From assembly GCA_002633025.1 (NCBI GenBank), contig NMRB01000627.1, forward strand, positions 249,142-313,141: a stretch of 64,000 nucleotides of DNA, in the 5' to 3' direction. Source of the DNA: Notospermus geniculatus. Taxonomy: Eukaryota; Nemertea; Pilidiophora; Heteronemertea; Lineidae. The notes beneath the pieces were generated by a model. That model saw only the letters and a program-made list of their open reading frames with translations. It had not been told where the DNA came from and did not search any database. The position numbers were made by a program, and so were the translations under genes. Below, one piece after another: positions 34,077 through 45,143 of the stretch (the first letter of the stretch is position 1; every line of letters begins with the position of its first letter).

Positions 34077-34455
34077 CACATCGTTCCGGCCAAAGATACT
34101 TAGTTGAACTCAGGAATGTGACCAGATTACATTTTCCAAAAGATAGTGGTGTTGCACAACACTAGATTCCCCGTAGGGTTGGCGTAATCATTAGGGAGGT
34201 TTCGCAAGCGCCCGGTTAAGCTATACGACGACGTTTATCTATTGTTTGGGTTTACCCACACAATAGATAAACGTCGTCGTAGAGCTTAACCGGGCGCTTG
34301 CGAAACCTCCCTAATAGCTCTTTCACGGTGTCAGCTAAAGACAGTCAGCCATTGACGCTGGCTGCCGAGGGTTGTGCAACACCACTATCTTTTGGTAAAT
34401 GTGATCTGGTCACATTCCTGAGTTCAACTAAGTACCTTTAGCCAGAACGATGTGG
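34077..34455. repeat. Foldback M, split by a family D insertion
   Basis: Arms CACATCGTTCCGGCCAAAGA and the inverse; inner GATAGTGGTGTTGCACAAC. The family D copy 34193-34312 lies in the spacer. Confidence 0.85.
34193..34312. repeat. Foldback family D (copy 2)
   Basis: Ends AGGGAGGTTTCGCAAGCGCC and GGCGCTTGCGAAACCTCCCT. The arms pair over CGACGACGTTTATCTATTGT. Confidence 0.9.
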
Positions 34456-34597
34456 AAAAGAGTACAGTGTACAGTTTAGCTATTGCTTTAATGAACAGTG
34501 CCCCCACCGATTTTTAGGAGAGGAACTCCTGTTTATCATTCAGGAGGACAGACCAGTAGGCCTAATGTTTCACTTCCAGTATGTTCTCCTTCCCTCT

Positions 34598-34960
34598 CCG
34601 ATAAAACTCCGCCTGCAGTTTCAAACCGCTGCCCACTAACGTCAGTTTGTCCGAAACTGCTTCAGTTGATGCGATCCTCAAAGTATCACTATAGATGGCG
34701 TTAGCTGTCTGATTCGGGGAATCCCCGCTGGGAATCCGCGAGTATGAATATACAGTGTACATTTTGTACACTTACCTTAGCCAATCAGAAAGTGTGTTAT
34801 GTTACGGCGGCGTGAGTTAAACCTGCGATGATGGCTTATGATTGGCTCTCTCGTCAAACAGCGCCTTCTATTGGAGATCCCTGACTTTTGGCGCCAATCA
34901 TGCCAGTGTTTAGCGGGTCTATACATATGGCCTACTGAACACTGGGGACGAGTGTACTCT
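34598..34960 (+). repeat. Dispersed repeat L (copy 2)
   Basis: Uninterrupted partner of 31933-32459. It carries CCAATCAGAAAGTGTGTTAT and GGCGCCAATCATGCCAG. It may be one arm of a larger element; I do not see clear terminal repeats. Confidence 0.75.
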
Positions 34961-36296
34961 CCGGTAGGCCTACCTAGAAAATATTTAATATTTGATGCAT
35001 AAAAAGCGTGGGAGAAACCACATGATGCTCTCAACAAAACGATGTTATCTCGACCACGGATGTTGCAACTTATCTCGGATACAGACGTATCTGGAGGGCT
35101 ACATCCCGTATATGCTCCGTCAGTGTTTTAGCTAATAAGCTCCTTTATGAGAATTTCGTTCCCTCAGGCGTAAACCCTGATATGAAACGTACAGAGAACG
35201 AGTGTGATTATTTATGATCTGTAAGAAACTGAAATGAATTCGAAGAAATATTGCATGATTGGATCGATGAGATAGTAACAAATTAGTATGACCTTTGAAT
35301 TAATCTCAATGTTTGACGTGGAGAAGAAGGTTTGTTTCGATTGTATTGAGATAGAGCACAGCGCCGGGGCTATATCGTCATTGACCCCATCAGAAAAACG
35401 GATGAAACGAATGCATGCCTTCTCTGAGGGCAATGATCCGTTGTGGTGATTCGTACTCTGTCAACAGGGGTCGTATTCTATGTTAACTCTTCCGGTATTG
35501 TTCTAGCTGCTGTTGTTCAGCAGATATTGGCTAAACACCCGTTTTCAAGATGGCCGACTAGCCGCCATATTTGAATACCCCACACGCTCTTTTTCGCGGG
35601 ATGTCAAAAAGTCACGCCCCTCCGTTCTGTGTTATAGGCCTGAATCGTGCTCCTATCAGAAATATAGCCCTGACTGCGCCCTTTATCGATGACGGTGGCA
35701 AGTTTAATATTAGTGGTGGTGATTGACAGATAGCGGTGATGGCTGACGGATTCGAGCTTGCCAAATTGATCCACAGTCCTGCTGCCAATATTCAGGGAAC
35801 TAAATATTGATTTTAAAAAAAAGACGACCGCCGAACAGATGATGAAGGGACGCAAGACATCTTTCACTGAAACAAGAGCAGTCGGAGAAAAAAAGACTTT
35901 GCTCCAAATGACGCCGAATAAACGGAGGATGTGACGGCTTTTATCGATAGAAATTGCATGTGTGGACACCCTGTCGTATATTGTAGGAGGATATACCTAC
36001 AAAATATTGCCAGAACCATCCCGGTGGACGCACCAGAACAGCACCGGATTTGGTGATGAAATTTCGACAAAATTTGGCGTTGGCCGCAGTGGATTCAAGG
36101 GGTAGGGGCGCGTTGACCGCAGTGGATTGAACTAAGGGGTAGGAACACTATCCGTGTGTCCTCTGTCCACTATCCTCCAGGAAGAAAGTGACTTAACCCG
36201 TACGAATGGGGAACGCCTACGCTGAATGTGGGGCACTCCGTATGACAAGGGGTGCAAGATTGATATTGGACTCCGCTGTAATCGCACGGCCTACTA
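34961..36296. other. Intron 1, no gene seen
   Basis: No splice-bounded frame of known type. The minus-strand frame 35604-35969 has hydrophobic patches but no recognisable domain. Confidence 0.4.
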
Positions 36297-36636
36297 AGGG
36301 GCCATCTCAAAATTACATTGATGCCAAAAAAGACGAAGTGACTTCATCTTTTCCCTGACCCCCTCCCCCTTGAAAAGATGAAGTGGGCACTTGACATTGG
36401 CTTTATCCCAAGTGGGAAGTTTATAGCTCTGACTCATACAGTCCATTAGTAGGCCCATGTAGCCAGAACATTGTTCCTTTCTGAAGACAAAAAAGTCACT
36501 TTCCTGTAAAAAAGAGTGATGCCAATTTTATTTTCCAAAAAAGATGAAGTGGGCTTCCGCAAATCGAGAACCCCCTCCCCCCAGACGAAGTCACTTCGTC
36601 GTTTTTGGCATCAAAACAATTTTGAGACGGCCCCTA
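36297..36636. repeat. Foldback with AAGGGGCC ends
   Basis: Arms AAGGGGCCATCTCAAAATTA and the inverse ending TTGAGACGGCCCCT. Inner GATGCCAAAAAAGACGAAGT words recur in both orientations (GACGAAGTGACTTC). Confidence 0.8.
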
Positions 36637-36997
36637 AACGACACGGAAAGGAATTACGAGCCAGGATGTCATCTCATATGAAGACAGATGAAATAACCTT
36701 GGCAATAATGCTCCCCCATCGCGATCGCGTGAATCATGCGATGCGACAAGAAAAACAGAGGTCAGTATCAGGAAGTTGGCACGACAGATCAATCCCTGGT
36801 CAATTTGACCGTCGGGATGACCTTCTGTGTCGTGAGCAGCCGACAGCTGTCAGCCAGAGATAAACGACTTCGTTATTGGTCACCTGGGTTGATTTCCAAT
36901 GCACTTGGGACATGTAGGTATCGCTCAGTCCATCTTCAGCCACCTGCCTTTGTCAAGGATAGGTCTACACAATACGTTCAGAGTCGAGGGCATAAAT

Positions 36998-37371
36998 AGC
37001 GAGGTTTCGCAAATCTGACGAAATACAAAGTAGGAAATACGAAATTGGATTTCATTTCCATGACGTAATGTATTTCAGGAGATGAATGGTAACACAAATA
37101 TCGCCTGCTGCAAGAGCGTCTTTTTAGCATACGACGTAGACCGATAGAGTTACGGAGTACCGGTATATTAAACTTTGAAATTTATCTTTCGTTTCCACTT
37201 CGTTGCTGCGAAATGGAAATTTAAAAATTCAAGATGCACCTCCATAACTCTCTCGGTGTCAGCAGGGACATTTGTGGTACCAACCATCTCCAGAAATAAA
37301 TTAGGTCCTGCAAATGTAGTTGAATATCGTATTCCGTACTTCATGTTTCGTCAGATTTGCGAAACCTCATT
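36998..37371. repeat. Foldback family B (copy 5)
   Basis: Starts AGCGAGGTTTCGCAAATCTG and ends GATTTGCGAAACCTCATT. The inner CGATAGAGTTACGG is in reverse order relative to copy 1, so it is inserted in the opposite orientation. Confidence 0.88.
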
Positions 37372-37580
37372 ATTACCGTTGCCTCCGTAGGACACACTTT
37401 TTGGAGAGCAGTCCAATACTAAACCAATCTCAGGTAAAGGAACCGGGCTTTGAAATTTTAGGGGGAGGTATTGATATCTGTAAACGACTTTACTCTTGAG
37501 GAGTAGGGCGTATATATTCGTGCAGCTGGTGAGCCTGCTTTTTCATATTGAACGAAAGTTGTAGTTAGATACCTTCGCAT

Positions 37581-37829
37581 TAAGCCTAGTTTATACTTCG
37601 ACGCAAGACCGTCGGCGCCCAACGCGCGATCAAATCTGGACGCCGACTTTGCGGAATTGATTCATAGTCCAGCGTACTTTAGCGACGGCGACCCGTTATG
37701 AAATGACTCAAGTAATTACAGCCTCGCAATCGGACGCCGACCAAATCGCACGACGGGCTCGGCGTCGAACGCAAGATCGCGCGTTGGTCGCCAGCGATGG
37801 TCGTGCGTCGAAGTATAAACTAGGCTTTA
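37581..37829. repeat. TTAA-flanked foldback (TATACTTCGACGC)
   Basis: Ends TAAGCCTAGTTTATACTTCG and CGAAGTATAAACTAGGCTTTAA. GGCGTCG/CGACGCC words iterate inside. Confidence 0.8.
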
Positions 37830-37992
37830 AGGGCGGCGCACACGAGCGACTAAATCTGGGCGACCGCCGACGATACTGGTGGTGCGACTAGACATCAGCC
37901 AATCAGAAGCGCCAAATCTTGTCGCTTTGGCGGTCGGAAGCCAAGTCGGCCGACAAATCGGTCAAAATTGTCGCTCGTGTGCGCCGCCCTTT
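37828..37992. repeat. TTAA-flanked foldback (GGGCGGCGCACACGAGC)
   Basis: Shares its left TTAA with the previous element. Arms GGGCGGCGCACACGAGCGAC and GTCGCTCGTGTGCGCCGCCC, ending at TTTA. Confidence 0.82.
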
Positions 37993-38112
37993 AGTGAGCT
38001 TTCGCAACCACCCGGTTAGGTTCTACGGCTACGTTTATCTATTGTGTGAGTTGACTCGAACAATAGATAAACGTTGTTGTAGGGCCTAACCGGGTGGTTG
38101 AGAAAGCTCACT
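37993..38112. repeat. Foldback family D (copy 3)
   Basis: Ends AGTGAGCTTTCGCAACCACC and GGTGGTTGAGAAAGCTCACT. The arms pair over GGTTAGGTTCTACGGCTACG with a few mismatches. Confidence 0.88.
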
Positions 38113-38660
38113 ATTAATTCGCAGGACACACCTTCATCGAGTCCAAGACTCGACCAACCTTAGGTAATAGGACCGGGCTTTTAGTTTTAGGAAGGTATTA
38201 TCCGCTGTAAGCGGCTTTACTCTAGAGCAGAGGGCGTATTCGTGTAACGGTCACAGAGAGAATTATCAACTTTTGGCTATTTGTCACTTAGGCTGACGAT
38301 AATGCTTTTTTTTCAGATTCTTGAAGGAAGGTTGCAGTTAGACACCTTCGCCTTCGCAGGACACACCTCTATCGCAGTCCAATACTCTGAAACCAATCTG
38401 ACGTAATGCTGGAACTGGGTTTTTGCCTTTGGAAGATATTGATATCATGCTAAGCGGCTTTACTTTTAAGGAGTAGGACGTGTTTATGAGGCTGAATTAC
38501 TGTCCGAGCGATACCAAATGTTGCTATTTTCAACCAAACTGGCACAAAGTTTTCTATTGCAAATCTAACCGATCGTATGTACATGTACCGCCTACCCACA
38601 CCCAGATTCAATTTCACTCCAGGTTACATGTAGCTCAAGTCAATCGGTGTTTAAAGTCTA

Positions 38661-38796
38661 ATACACGATCAATATTATTGCACAATATGGGGCCCAAAAT
38701 AGGGGTATGTGCTTCTGACATGATGGGTGGAAGAAAGATTGACAATAATATCGCCCATTTTGGTCCTCATATTGTGCAATAATATTGAACGTGTAT
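38661..38796. repeat. Foldback (CAATATTATTGCACAATATG)
   Basis: Ends ATACACGATCAATATTATTG and CAATAATATTGAACGTGTAT. It interrupts the left side of the larger pair 38806-39345. Confidence 0.8.
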
Positions 38797-38805
38797 GGGC
38801 GGCTT

Positions 38806-39345
38806 GACCCAATCTAGCCGTGGAGCAATGGAATGCGGAAGATGGAAATGCGACGTGTATTTGCCGTTTAATAATCTGCCAAAGCAGTCCGCATGACTGG
38901 CGTCAATTTATGGAACAGGGTAATGTATTGGGTATGTTGTTGGTTTTCTTCAAACTTCACGGGTGACTAAAGGCGGTGACCGACTGGCGCGTACGCGACG
39001 CGTAATGCAGGCGTTCCGCCAATCAGATTCTTCGGTAGGTGTTTCGGTCCGTGTTACCGTCTCTCTGATTGGTTGAACGCTTGCGGACGCCTTGCTCACG
39101 CGCCAGTCTGTCACCGCCTTAAAGGCGGTGACAGACTGGCGCGTAAGCAGCGCGTCCGAAAGCGTTCAACCAGTCAGGCAGTCGGTAGCACGGACCGAAA
39201 TACCTACCGAAGAATCTGATTGGCGGAACGCCTCCAGGACGCGCCGCGTACGCGCCAGTCTGTCACCGGCTTAAAACTGTGTGGTCAACCACCGCGTTCA
39301 GGTTCATTACTTCCGCATTCCATTGCTCCACGGCTAGATTGGGTT
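38806..39345. repeat. Outer foldback holding two tandem inner foldbacks
   Basis: Arms ACCCAATCTAGCCGTGGAGC and the inverse. Inside, 38967-39122 and 39123-39270 are two complete hairpins with AAAGGCGGTGACMGACTGG arms, set end to end with TTAA between (39119-39122) and after (39271-39274). Confidence 0.85.
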
Positions 39346-40116
39346 AGACTTTAATGATGAAGCCCTATTGGTGCCCCAAGCAGAAACAGCCAACTTTCGC
39401 CCACAATAATGCATTCCTGACCTTTCCCCAACGTCACGGAAATCAAGTTACAGCCCTTAGATATCAACCTAAGCCAATCAGTTCCGCATTTCCACCCTAA
39501 TTGTTTAAATTGGTTTTATTCCAGACTCACTAATAAGTCGGTTCTTTCGTGTTCAATCAAGCACTTTGTATCTCAAGTCGGGCCATATTAGCCACATTAG
39601 CGACGGCTAACTTAGCTTTAAACCTCTAATCACGTCGTAGTTCACTTCATTGAATAACATTTAAGAATTTTACTAAAGTAAACTGGCGCTCTTTTATGAA
39701 ACTACTGAAAAAATCTGATTGCTTCATCAAGACTACTTCAGTCAGTAACTTCAAAGTAAACCGCCCTGACTGATTGAAAAAGAGACTACATGTAGAAGCT
39801 ATCCACGCAAGTGCTCCCCAAACTTTATCGTTCGTCGAGTTGTTTGCTCAGTCGCATCTTCTAGAAAAGGGCGACGTAAAACCTTAAGAACACTTACGCA
39901 GTTTTCCAAATAAATTTAAATTTTTTGCACCTGTTACTTTGCTAATCATTGGTATAGCAATTTCCTTAATGTAAATCGTGCGCCATGAGGACCTAATGAC
40001 GTCACGACAGGTAGTTTGACGCAACAGTATCGAACATTTAATTTCAATCTACAGGTATTTTATAAAAAATTAATTTTTTCAATTACTTCATTGAAAAGGT
40101 GATGAAATTGCCTTAC
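39346..40116. other. Start of intron 1, no gene seen
   Basis: AT-rich sequence immediately downstream of exon 1 on the minus strand. No further exon or complete element seen. Confidence 0.5.
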
Positions 40117-40741
40117 CTATTGTTATATTAAACCGATTGATCATGCTCGCCGTGAGCCTGGCTTGTATAAACCACTCGGAGTCGTTCCCAAGGTACGGAT
40201 AGGCCAACGATAGATCCTTTACCATAATCCTGCCGTTGGGCAAACGGTGCGCAAACGGGCAAAACAGATAATAATTCCTGAATTCGTATTTGTCATGGCA
40301 ACTCCCTGCTGCAAAAACATCCGGGTCACTCTCCAACATATTTCTCACAGACGTGTAGAACAGATATTGTGAATCCCGAAGCGCTGGGTCCGTCACAAGC
40401 CTTGTGTATAAATTCGCCCTGGAAACTGCCAAATCGGCCTGCCTCCTGAATCTTTGCATAGCATACTGCATAACAACACCCGTCCCTAAGTTATAAGATG
40501 TTCCTTTTGTGCAGTTGGGCATCCGTTCGTACTCCTCGACAAGGTTCAGGAACCTTGACACGACGTCCTGGTCCTCTTTCGTGGGTTTGACAGGAGTCGA
40601 TATCTCACTTGAATCTGGTTTTTCGTGTTGGTCTTCATCGATGGAAGACTGGATTTTGGGAATAAGAAGAAATAGAAGAAGAATGTTGAGTTTGTACGAG
40701 ACAGAAAATGTCGATGGTGAGTGCAATGTCGAGGTAGCCAT
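40117..40741 (-). CDS. GPR158-like: Exon 1: signal peptide and N-terminal half of Cache domain, GPR158/179-like receptor
   Basis: The exon encodes 208 codons plus one base. The ATG at 40741 is the first Met after an in-frame TGA a few codons upstream, so the start is well supported. Residues 19-28 (NILLLFLLIP) form a hydrophobic core, giving a signal peptide likely cut near residue 32. An acidic, Ser/Pro-rich linker follows, then a helix-rich segment with RQADLAVSRANLYTRL (100-115), SVRNMLESDPDVFAAG (131-146), LFCPFAHRLPNGR (159-171) and GNDSEWF (185-191). These patterns are typical of the GPR158/GPR179 ectodomain. N-glycosylation sequons lie at N76, N186 and N205, and cysteines at 148 and 161 suit an extracellular fold. 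The open frame continues nine codons past a consensus donor (ATAG|GTAAGG, intron starting at 40116). Splicing there gives a phase matching exon 2. The start and donor are read directly; the ligand is not known. Confidence 0.85.
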
Positions 40742-43311
40742 TATATTTTCAAGATTACGACTGTCCCATCATCCAAGTAACAAGACGAAATTCACAATTT
40801 TTTTTGAGGCACGCCTACTGACGACGAAGCTAACACCAACTCGAGCACTTTACGAGTAAATCTGTATTGAAGAAAAGCTGGTATGCTTCCTTTTAGTCTG
40901 TGCATTGCCAAACTGGCATCCCCTGAAGCAAACGAACAATCGCATTGTGAATATTGCAGATTTTCATATAGTGATGACAGTCCCTGAAAATGAAGGTCTT
41001 GTTTTATCTTTCAAAGTCACATTCTGATTATTCCGTCTATTTGCCCAAGCATCCTATCCTCGAATTCACTTTATCACCACGGTATACAGAACGTCGGGTC
41101 CAGCTAGCTTTGATATCCTGCCTGAATCACCACAGAAGCGTATTGAACCCTCCTGTCAGAACTTACTCCGAGGGCAGTTACACTCGATATCCCATAGCAA
41201 CGACGTAAACTTCTCACTTCAAACGACCAATAGAAGAAACGCTTGATGCAGCGCCACTGGTAAGTCGGCGGAGGAATCAATAACTGTGGCTTTTCATCTG
41301 GTTTATCTGCAACGAAAATCGATGGATATTTGTCAGTGAATACAGACTGTTAAGAGATTACGTTTATTTGTCATCGTATGTCAGAGCGGATAATGCGCAT
41401 TATGTTGATGGTAACATCGCCTCCCTGAAGCGTAACGCATTAGTGTTCGGGATGATGTGACGTAAACGAACACCAACTTCGTCATTACCAAGGCAAGGGC
41501 GAGGCTGAGACACAGCGAAAGCCAAGGACGTTAGATAAATTAGATAAAATGTATATAGCGTCTTGAAATGGAACAAATTTAGAAAGGAGATTAACGCACT
41601 GGTACACTCCTGTTGGAGAGTCAAACAGATTCACTTGGAGAGAAAGACTTAACAGAGTAATGTGTAGTTCATGATATACGAACACTGGAGTATATTTTCG
41701 TCAAAGATGGACTTCTTTGTCAATCAAGCGCCATCTCGCTTAAGGTACATGTAGATTCACACTTTGCGTTTTGCGCTTGGCGCGTGATGTATGTTAATGC
41801 GTGGTAGAAAAAGTAATTTTATTGTTGGTACCACACATAGGCCGGGGAAAGGACAAGCGCAAAGCGCAAAACGGAGAAGTATGAATTGACCTTTAGTGGG
41901 AACCGGTAATAGACCACCAGTTGCCAAGGCCAGACGCTTAAAAAACATGTAGCCCAGACTCTGACAGGTCGCAAAGGTGCAATCACCGCGTGCACGGCAA
42001 GTGACTGGAGTTTCAAGAACCGTCTCCCGCCCACCTCCTACCTTGGTTGCATGACCTGGGCAGTGTGGGACATCGGGTGTACAGCCGCCCAAGAAACCCC
42101 AGAGATGAAACTGGTATATCGGACATCTTTTTAATAAATTAAATATGCCAATTAGTGGTAACGAGGGATCTAAACCCAAGGTCGTTCACCGGTAAAACCA
42201 CCAGCCAAATCAATGTACGAAAAAGAACGTGAGCGAGTGGCTCGACCCAGGTGGTAAAGGGATTTGAAAAAGCTCCGGCTTTACGTAATCTTGGCAAAGG
42301 GTATTAAACATTGATAGACTTCTTTGCACCAGTTACAAAAACCAGAAAATACAACGTCCGTCGATAATGGAAGGGTTCCCTACTAGGTGAAAGCTGAAAT
42401 GATCCCACAAGAAAAAAACTCTGGGTGGAAAGACACTAATCCATCAACGCTGACGCAAAAAAGTACGTCGTCATCCGACGTAAATCGCTCAAGAGGTATC
42501 GTAACAAGTTTGTGGCAGCTGTCGCCAAATTAATGATGGATTCGAATAAGCAATGTACTACTGAAAAAGAATGCCCACTGCAGGTGGCAGTGCGTCTTTG
42601 GCAAGTATGCTGCCCTACAATGGAAGACTGCAGTATCTGCATATTGCAGTCTTCCCTTGAACAGCCTCTGCAGCCTTTCCTATTCAATGAAGTGGACAAT
42701 GTAGGTGTGTAATAACATCAGTAGATACTGCTCTCCTTTCTTGCAAAATTGTTCAGAGCTGCCACCTAAAACAAGGGAGATATGGCATAAAACGCAAGAC
42801 CGCAGTAAGTGCAGTTACTACAGTCTTCGTTTGGAGGGCAGTATGGGTACCTGTATTTCGACATCATTCCAACAACACCAACAACGCAAATCAACTAATG
42901 TTGCTTTCGTAGGTCACAAGACAATATAAATATACCTCTATACATGTACATGCATTGCGTGTCCACCTTCTTTTTCGTTGGTGATACTGTTTTTCCGAAA
43001 AGAAGAGGCTGTATGCAGCGCACGATACCTCCAACATCATCGGCGAATGTGTACGGAGAATTAACAAGTTAATTTAGCCCCAAGATAATCTACTTTCCGG
43101 CGTGTGGACTCGACCTGTATTAATCGTAGCGGATGTTACCGCCTACAAGATAGAATAGTCAGCAGTCGTTAGATGAACATAGGAAGAGGAACGCCTGTAG
43201 TGGCAGTTATTTTGGTAAAATTTTGCAAAGCAATTGGCCAAAATCTGCGAACCAATGACGTAATATTATTACCATTATATACACCAATTTGCATTATCAT
43301 CACTATACATG
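40742..43311. other. 5' flank of the receptor gene, no further gene seen
   Basis: Just upstream of the ATG there is an in-frame stop and no obvious TATA box. A 5' UTR exon further right is possible but cannot be placed. Bases 41758-41874 contain GCGTTTTGCGCTTG and its inverse as a small hairpin pair. Inverted CTGCAG-type words occur at about 42580-42690. Confidence 0.4.
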
Positions 43312-43545
43312 TACTCTAAATTTCCACTTACCTGTCCCATTCCTAAACTCGGAAAAATGACCAAATCCTAAGTTGAAGATATCGCATCGCTGTCATTTTT
43401 GCCAGATTCGGGAGTTGGACAAGTAAGTGGACAGGACATTACTGTTTCTGACCATACCCCCACCCCATTATCTTCAACTTAGGATTTAGTCATTTTTTCC
43501 TAGTTCAGGAATGGGACAGTTTAGTAAGTGAGAATTTAGAGTAAC
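43312..43545. repeat. Foldback (CTTACCTGTCCCATTCCT)
   Basis: Arms TACTCTAAATTTCCACTTAC and the inverse; inner ATCCTAAGTTGAAGAT/ATCTTCAACTTAGGAT. Confidence 0.82.
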
Positions 43546-44069
43546 TATCATAACCATTACTAGAATTACCATTATGCGTGTACATGTAATTAATAGAATT
43601 ATCATTACCATTAGGCCTTCTGGAAGGAAAGAAAAGAGAATCAGAAAAACCATTGGAAGCACCCACGGCAGCAAGACAGACCACTACTTTCGAATAAGGG
43701 AGCAGAGAAGTGTGTAAATTTTGTTTCAGGGTGTAACCTATACCCCATAAAAAATGAGAGGACAGACGATCGCATGGAAACAACGCGTGATTTTACACCT
43801 TGTGCGTGAGTTTGCATGGATACACATGCATAATAATGAGTGTGGTCGAAAGTCACGTCATATGCATGATGCCACTCTATTCCTCAGTCACGAGACGGAA
43901 ATTTCAATTGGGGACATCAAATAACATCAAAGGTTCTTCGTAGAACATTGTATCCTAAGATGTCTAAGTCATATCTTTGATGGCTGCCGTGTTGATCAGC
44001 AATAAAATAATGAAGAAATTTGGTATCACCTTTTCCATGATCAACTGTGTAGCTTTCGAGCCCTACTAG

Positions 44070-44552
44070 CATAAAGGAATCAAACATAAAGGTTTATCTG
44101 CGAACGATGAAGTAACTGAGGGATACACTTCATGTGTTGCCACCAGATGTCTCTCACTGCTTGAATTTTGGCTTTACGTAATAGGCAGGAGCTTCAACTT
44201 TTGGGGTACATGAATCTGTCAACTGGATGCCTTGAATTCCATTTCTGAAGATAACAGAGCTATTTTCAGCACATTTAGTGTTCCATGTGCAAATGTACGA
44301 TAGCCTATTCAAATGTACACAGATGACCCGGCCTGCGCTCTCATCGTTCGTGGGGTTCTCATTAATTCAGTCCTTTTGTATCATAAGATCAACTGGTCTG
44401 AATTCAATAAAATTTGCAGTAAACATGCAGAAGGGTCTTGCCTATCATATGGAAGAGTCAGAATGCAAATCTGTTGAGGTTTAAAGGGATACTGTCCACA
44501 TTTATAAAATGCTAAATTTGTAAGTTGAACCTTTATGTTTGATTCCTTTATG
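44070..44552 (-). mobile_element. Family H element (copy 2, reversed)
   Basis: Ends CATAAAGGAATC and GATTCCTTTATG, flanked by CTACTAG (44063-44069) and TTACTAG (44553-44559), seven bases with one mismatch. Confidence 0.86.
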
Positions 44553-44607
44553 TTACTAGGTCTTTGTCAGGTCTGATGGAAAAGCATTTTTCATTAAAAG
44601 TCATCCG

Positions 44608-44836
44608 TTCACGAGAGCTACATGTACCATAGCCGTCGATTCGTGTTTTTGTTCATACGTGAGTTGAGAATGCTTGTTAGCAACTGTTAGATTATGAAAA
44701 ATAGTGTTATGGTCAGAGTCGATCATCAATCAGATTATTTCACATGGAAGCATGCCACTTCAGGAGACACTCTGAGCATCATTCATTCGCGTTATCGGAC
44801 AAAAACACGAATCGACGGCTAGGGTAGCTCATCGCA
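44608..44836. repeat. Foldback family Q (copy 2)
   Basis: Inner arms AGCCGTCGATTCGTGTTTTT and AAAAACACGAATCGACGGCT; outer GAGAGCTACATG/AGGGTAGCTC. Shorter than copy 1. Confidence 0.78.
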
Positions 44837-44844
44837 TGACTTAA

Positions 44845-45139
44845 AGGTGCTCTAGTTCGAATTGTAAACATTACGGTTTGTTTATTTACATGGTTGATTA
44901 TAATAGTTATTTTTCCTCGGACAGGTGGCAGCACCGTGTATACCAGAAAATTAATGTTGTCTATTTTTATATCTATCTTGATAAATATTCTTAACTGAAA
45001 TATATTTATGCTTTTATGCTCAAAAACAAACAAAAAGTTGTGAAAGGTGAGATTTAATTCGATTTTATCGGATTTGTTAGTACCAGAAGTTGACAATAGG
45101 TGGCACACCGTAATGTTTACAATTCGAACTAGAGCACCT
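44845..45139. mobile_element. TTAA-flanked foldback (AGGTGCTCTAG)
   Basis: Arms AGGTGCTCTAGTTCGAATTG and the inverse, about 35 bases, flanked by TTAA at 44841-44844 and 45140-45143. The interior is AT-rich. TTAA flanks fit piggyBac- or Kolobok-type mobilisation (inference). Confidence 0.85.
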
Positions 45140-45143
45140 TTAA

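Larger units (their letters stand above)
37377..38490 (+). repeat. Degenerate tandem repeat of about 220-base units, interrupted by foldbacks
   Basis: Three units start near 37385, 38118 and 38354 with CGCAGGACACACCT-like words. Each continues through CCAATACT..CCAA, GGAACCGGGCTTT-like, TTGATATC and CGGCTTTACTCT-like words. Units 1 and 2 end in GTTAGATACCTTCGC. Three foldbacks (37581-37829, 37828-37992, 37993-38112) lie between units 1 and 2. Function unknown. Confidence 0.7.
542..40741 (-). other. GPR158-like: Partial GPR158/GPR179-like receptor gene (gene-level span)
   Basis: The gene reads right to left. Exons are 40741-40117, then exon 2 (17853-17667 or 4308-4122), exon 3 (14467-14338 or 1861-1732) and exon 4 (685 to about 542). 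Exon 1 ends after one base of a codon and exon 2 completes it. Exon 2 ends after two bases and exon 3 completes it. Exon 3 ends on a codon boundary, where exon 4 begins. The joined product is about 362 residues: signal peptide, Cache-like region (about 60-280), then a Cys-rich/EGF-like module (about 288-340). This order matches the extracellular part of GPR158/GPR179, class C-like receptors of the plasma membrane. Vertebrate GPR158 has been reported as a metabotropic glycine receptor. The seven-helix exons are not in the window and should lie left of base 1. Intron 1 is at least 22 kb and full of foldback elements. Family assignment rests on recognised motifs, not a search. Confidence 0.82.
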
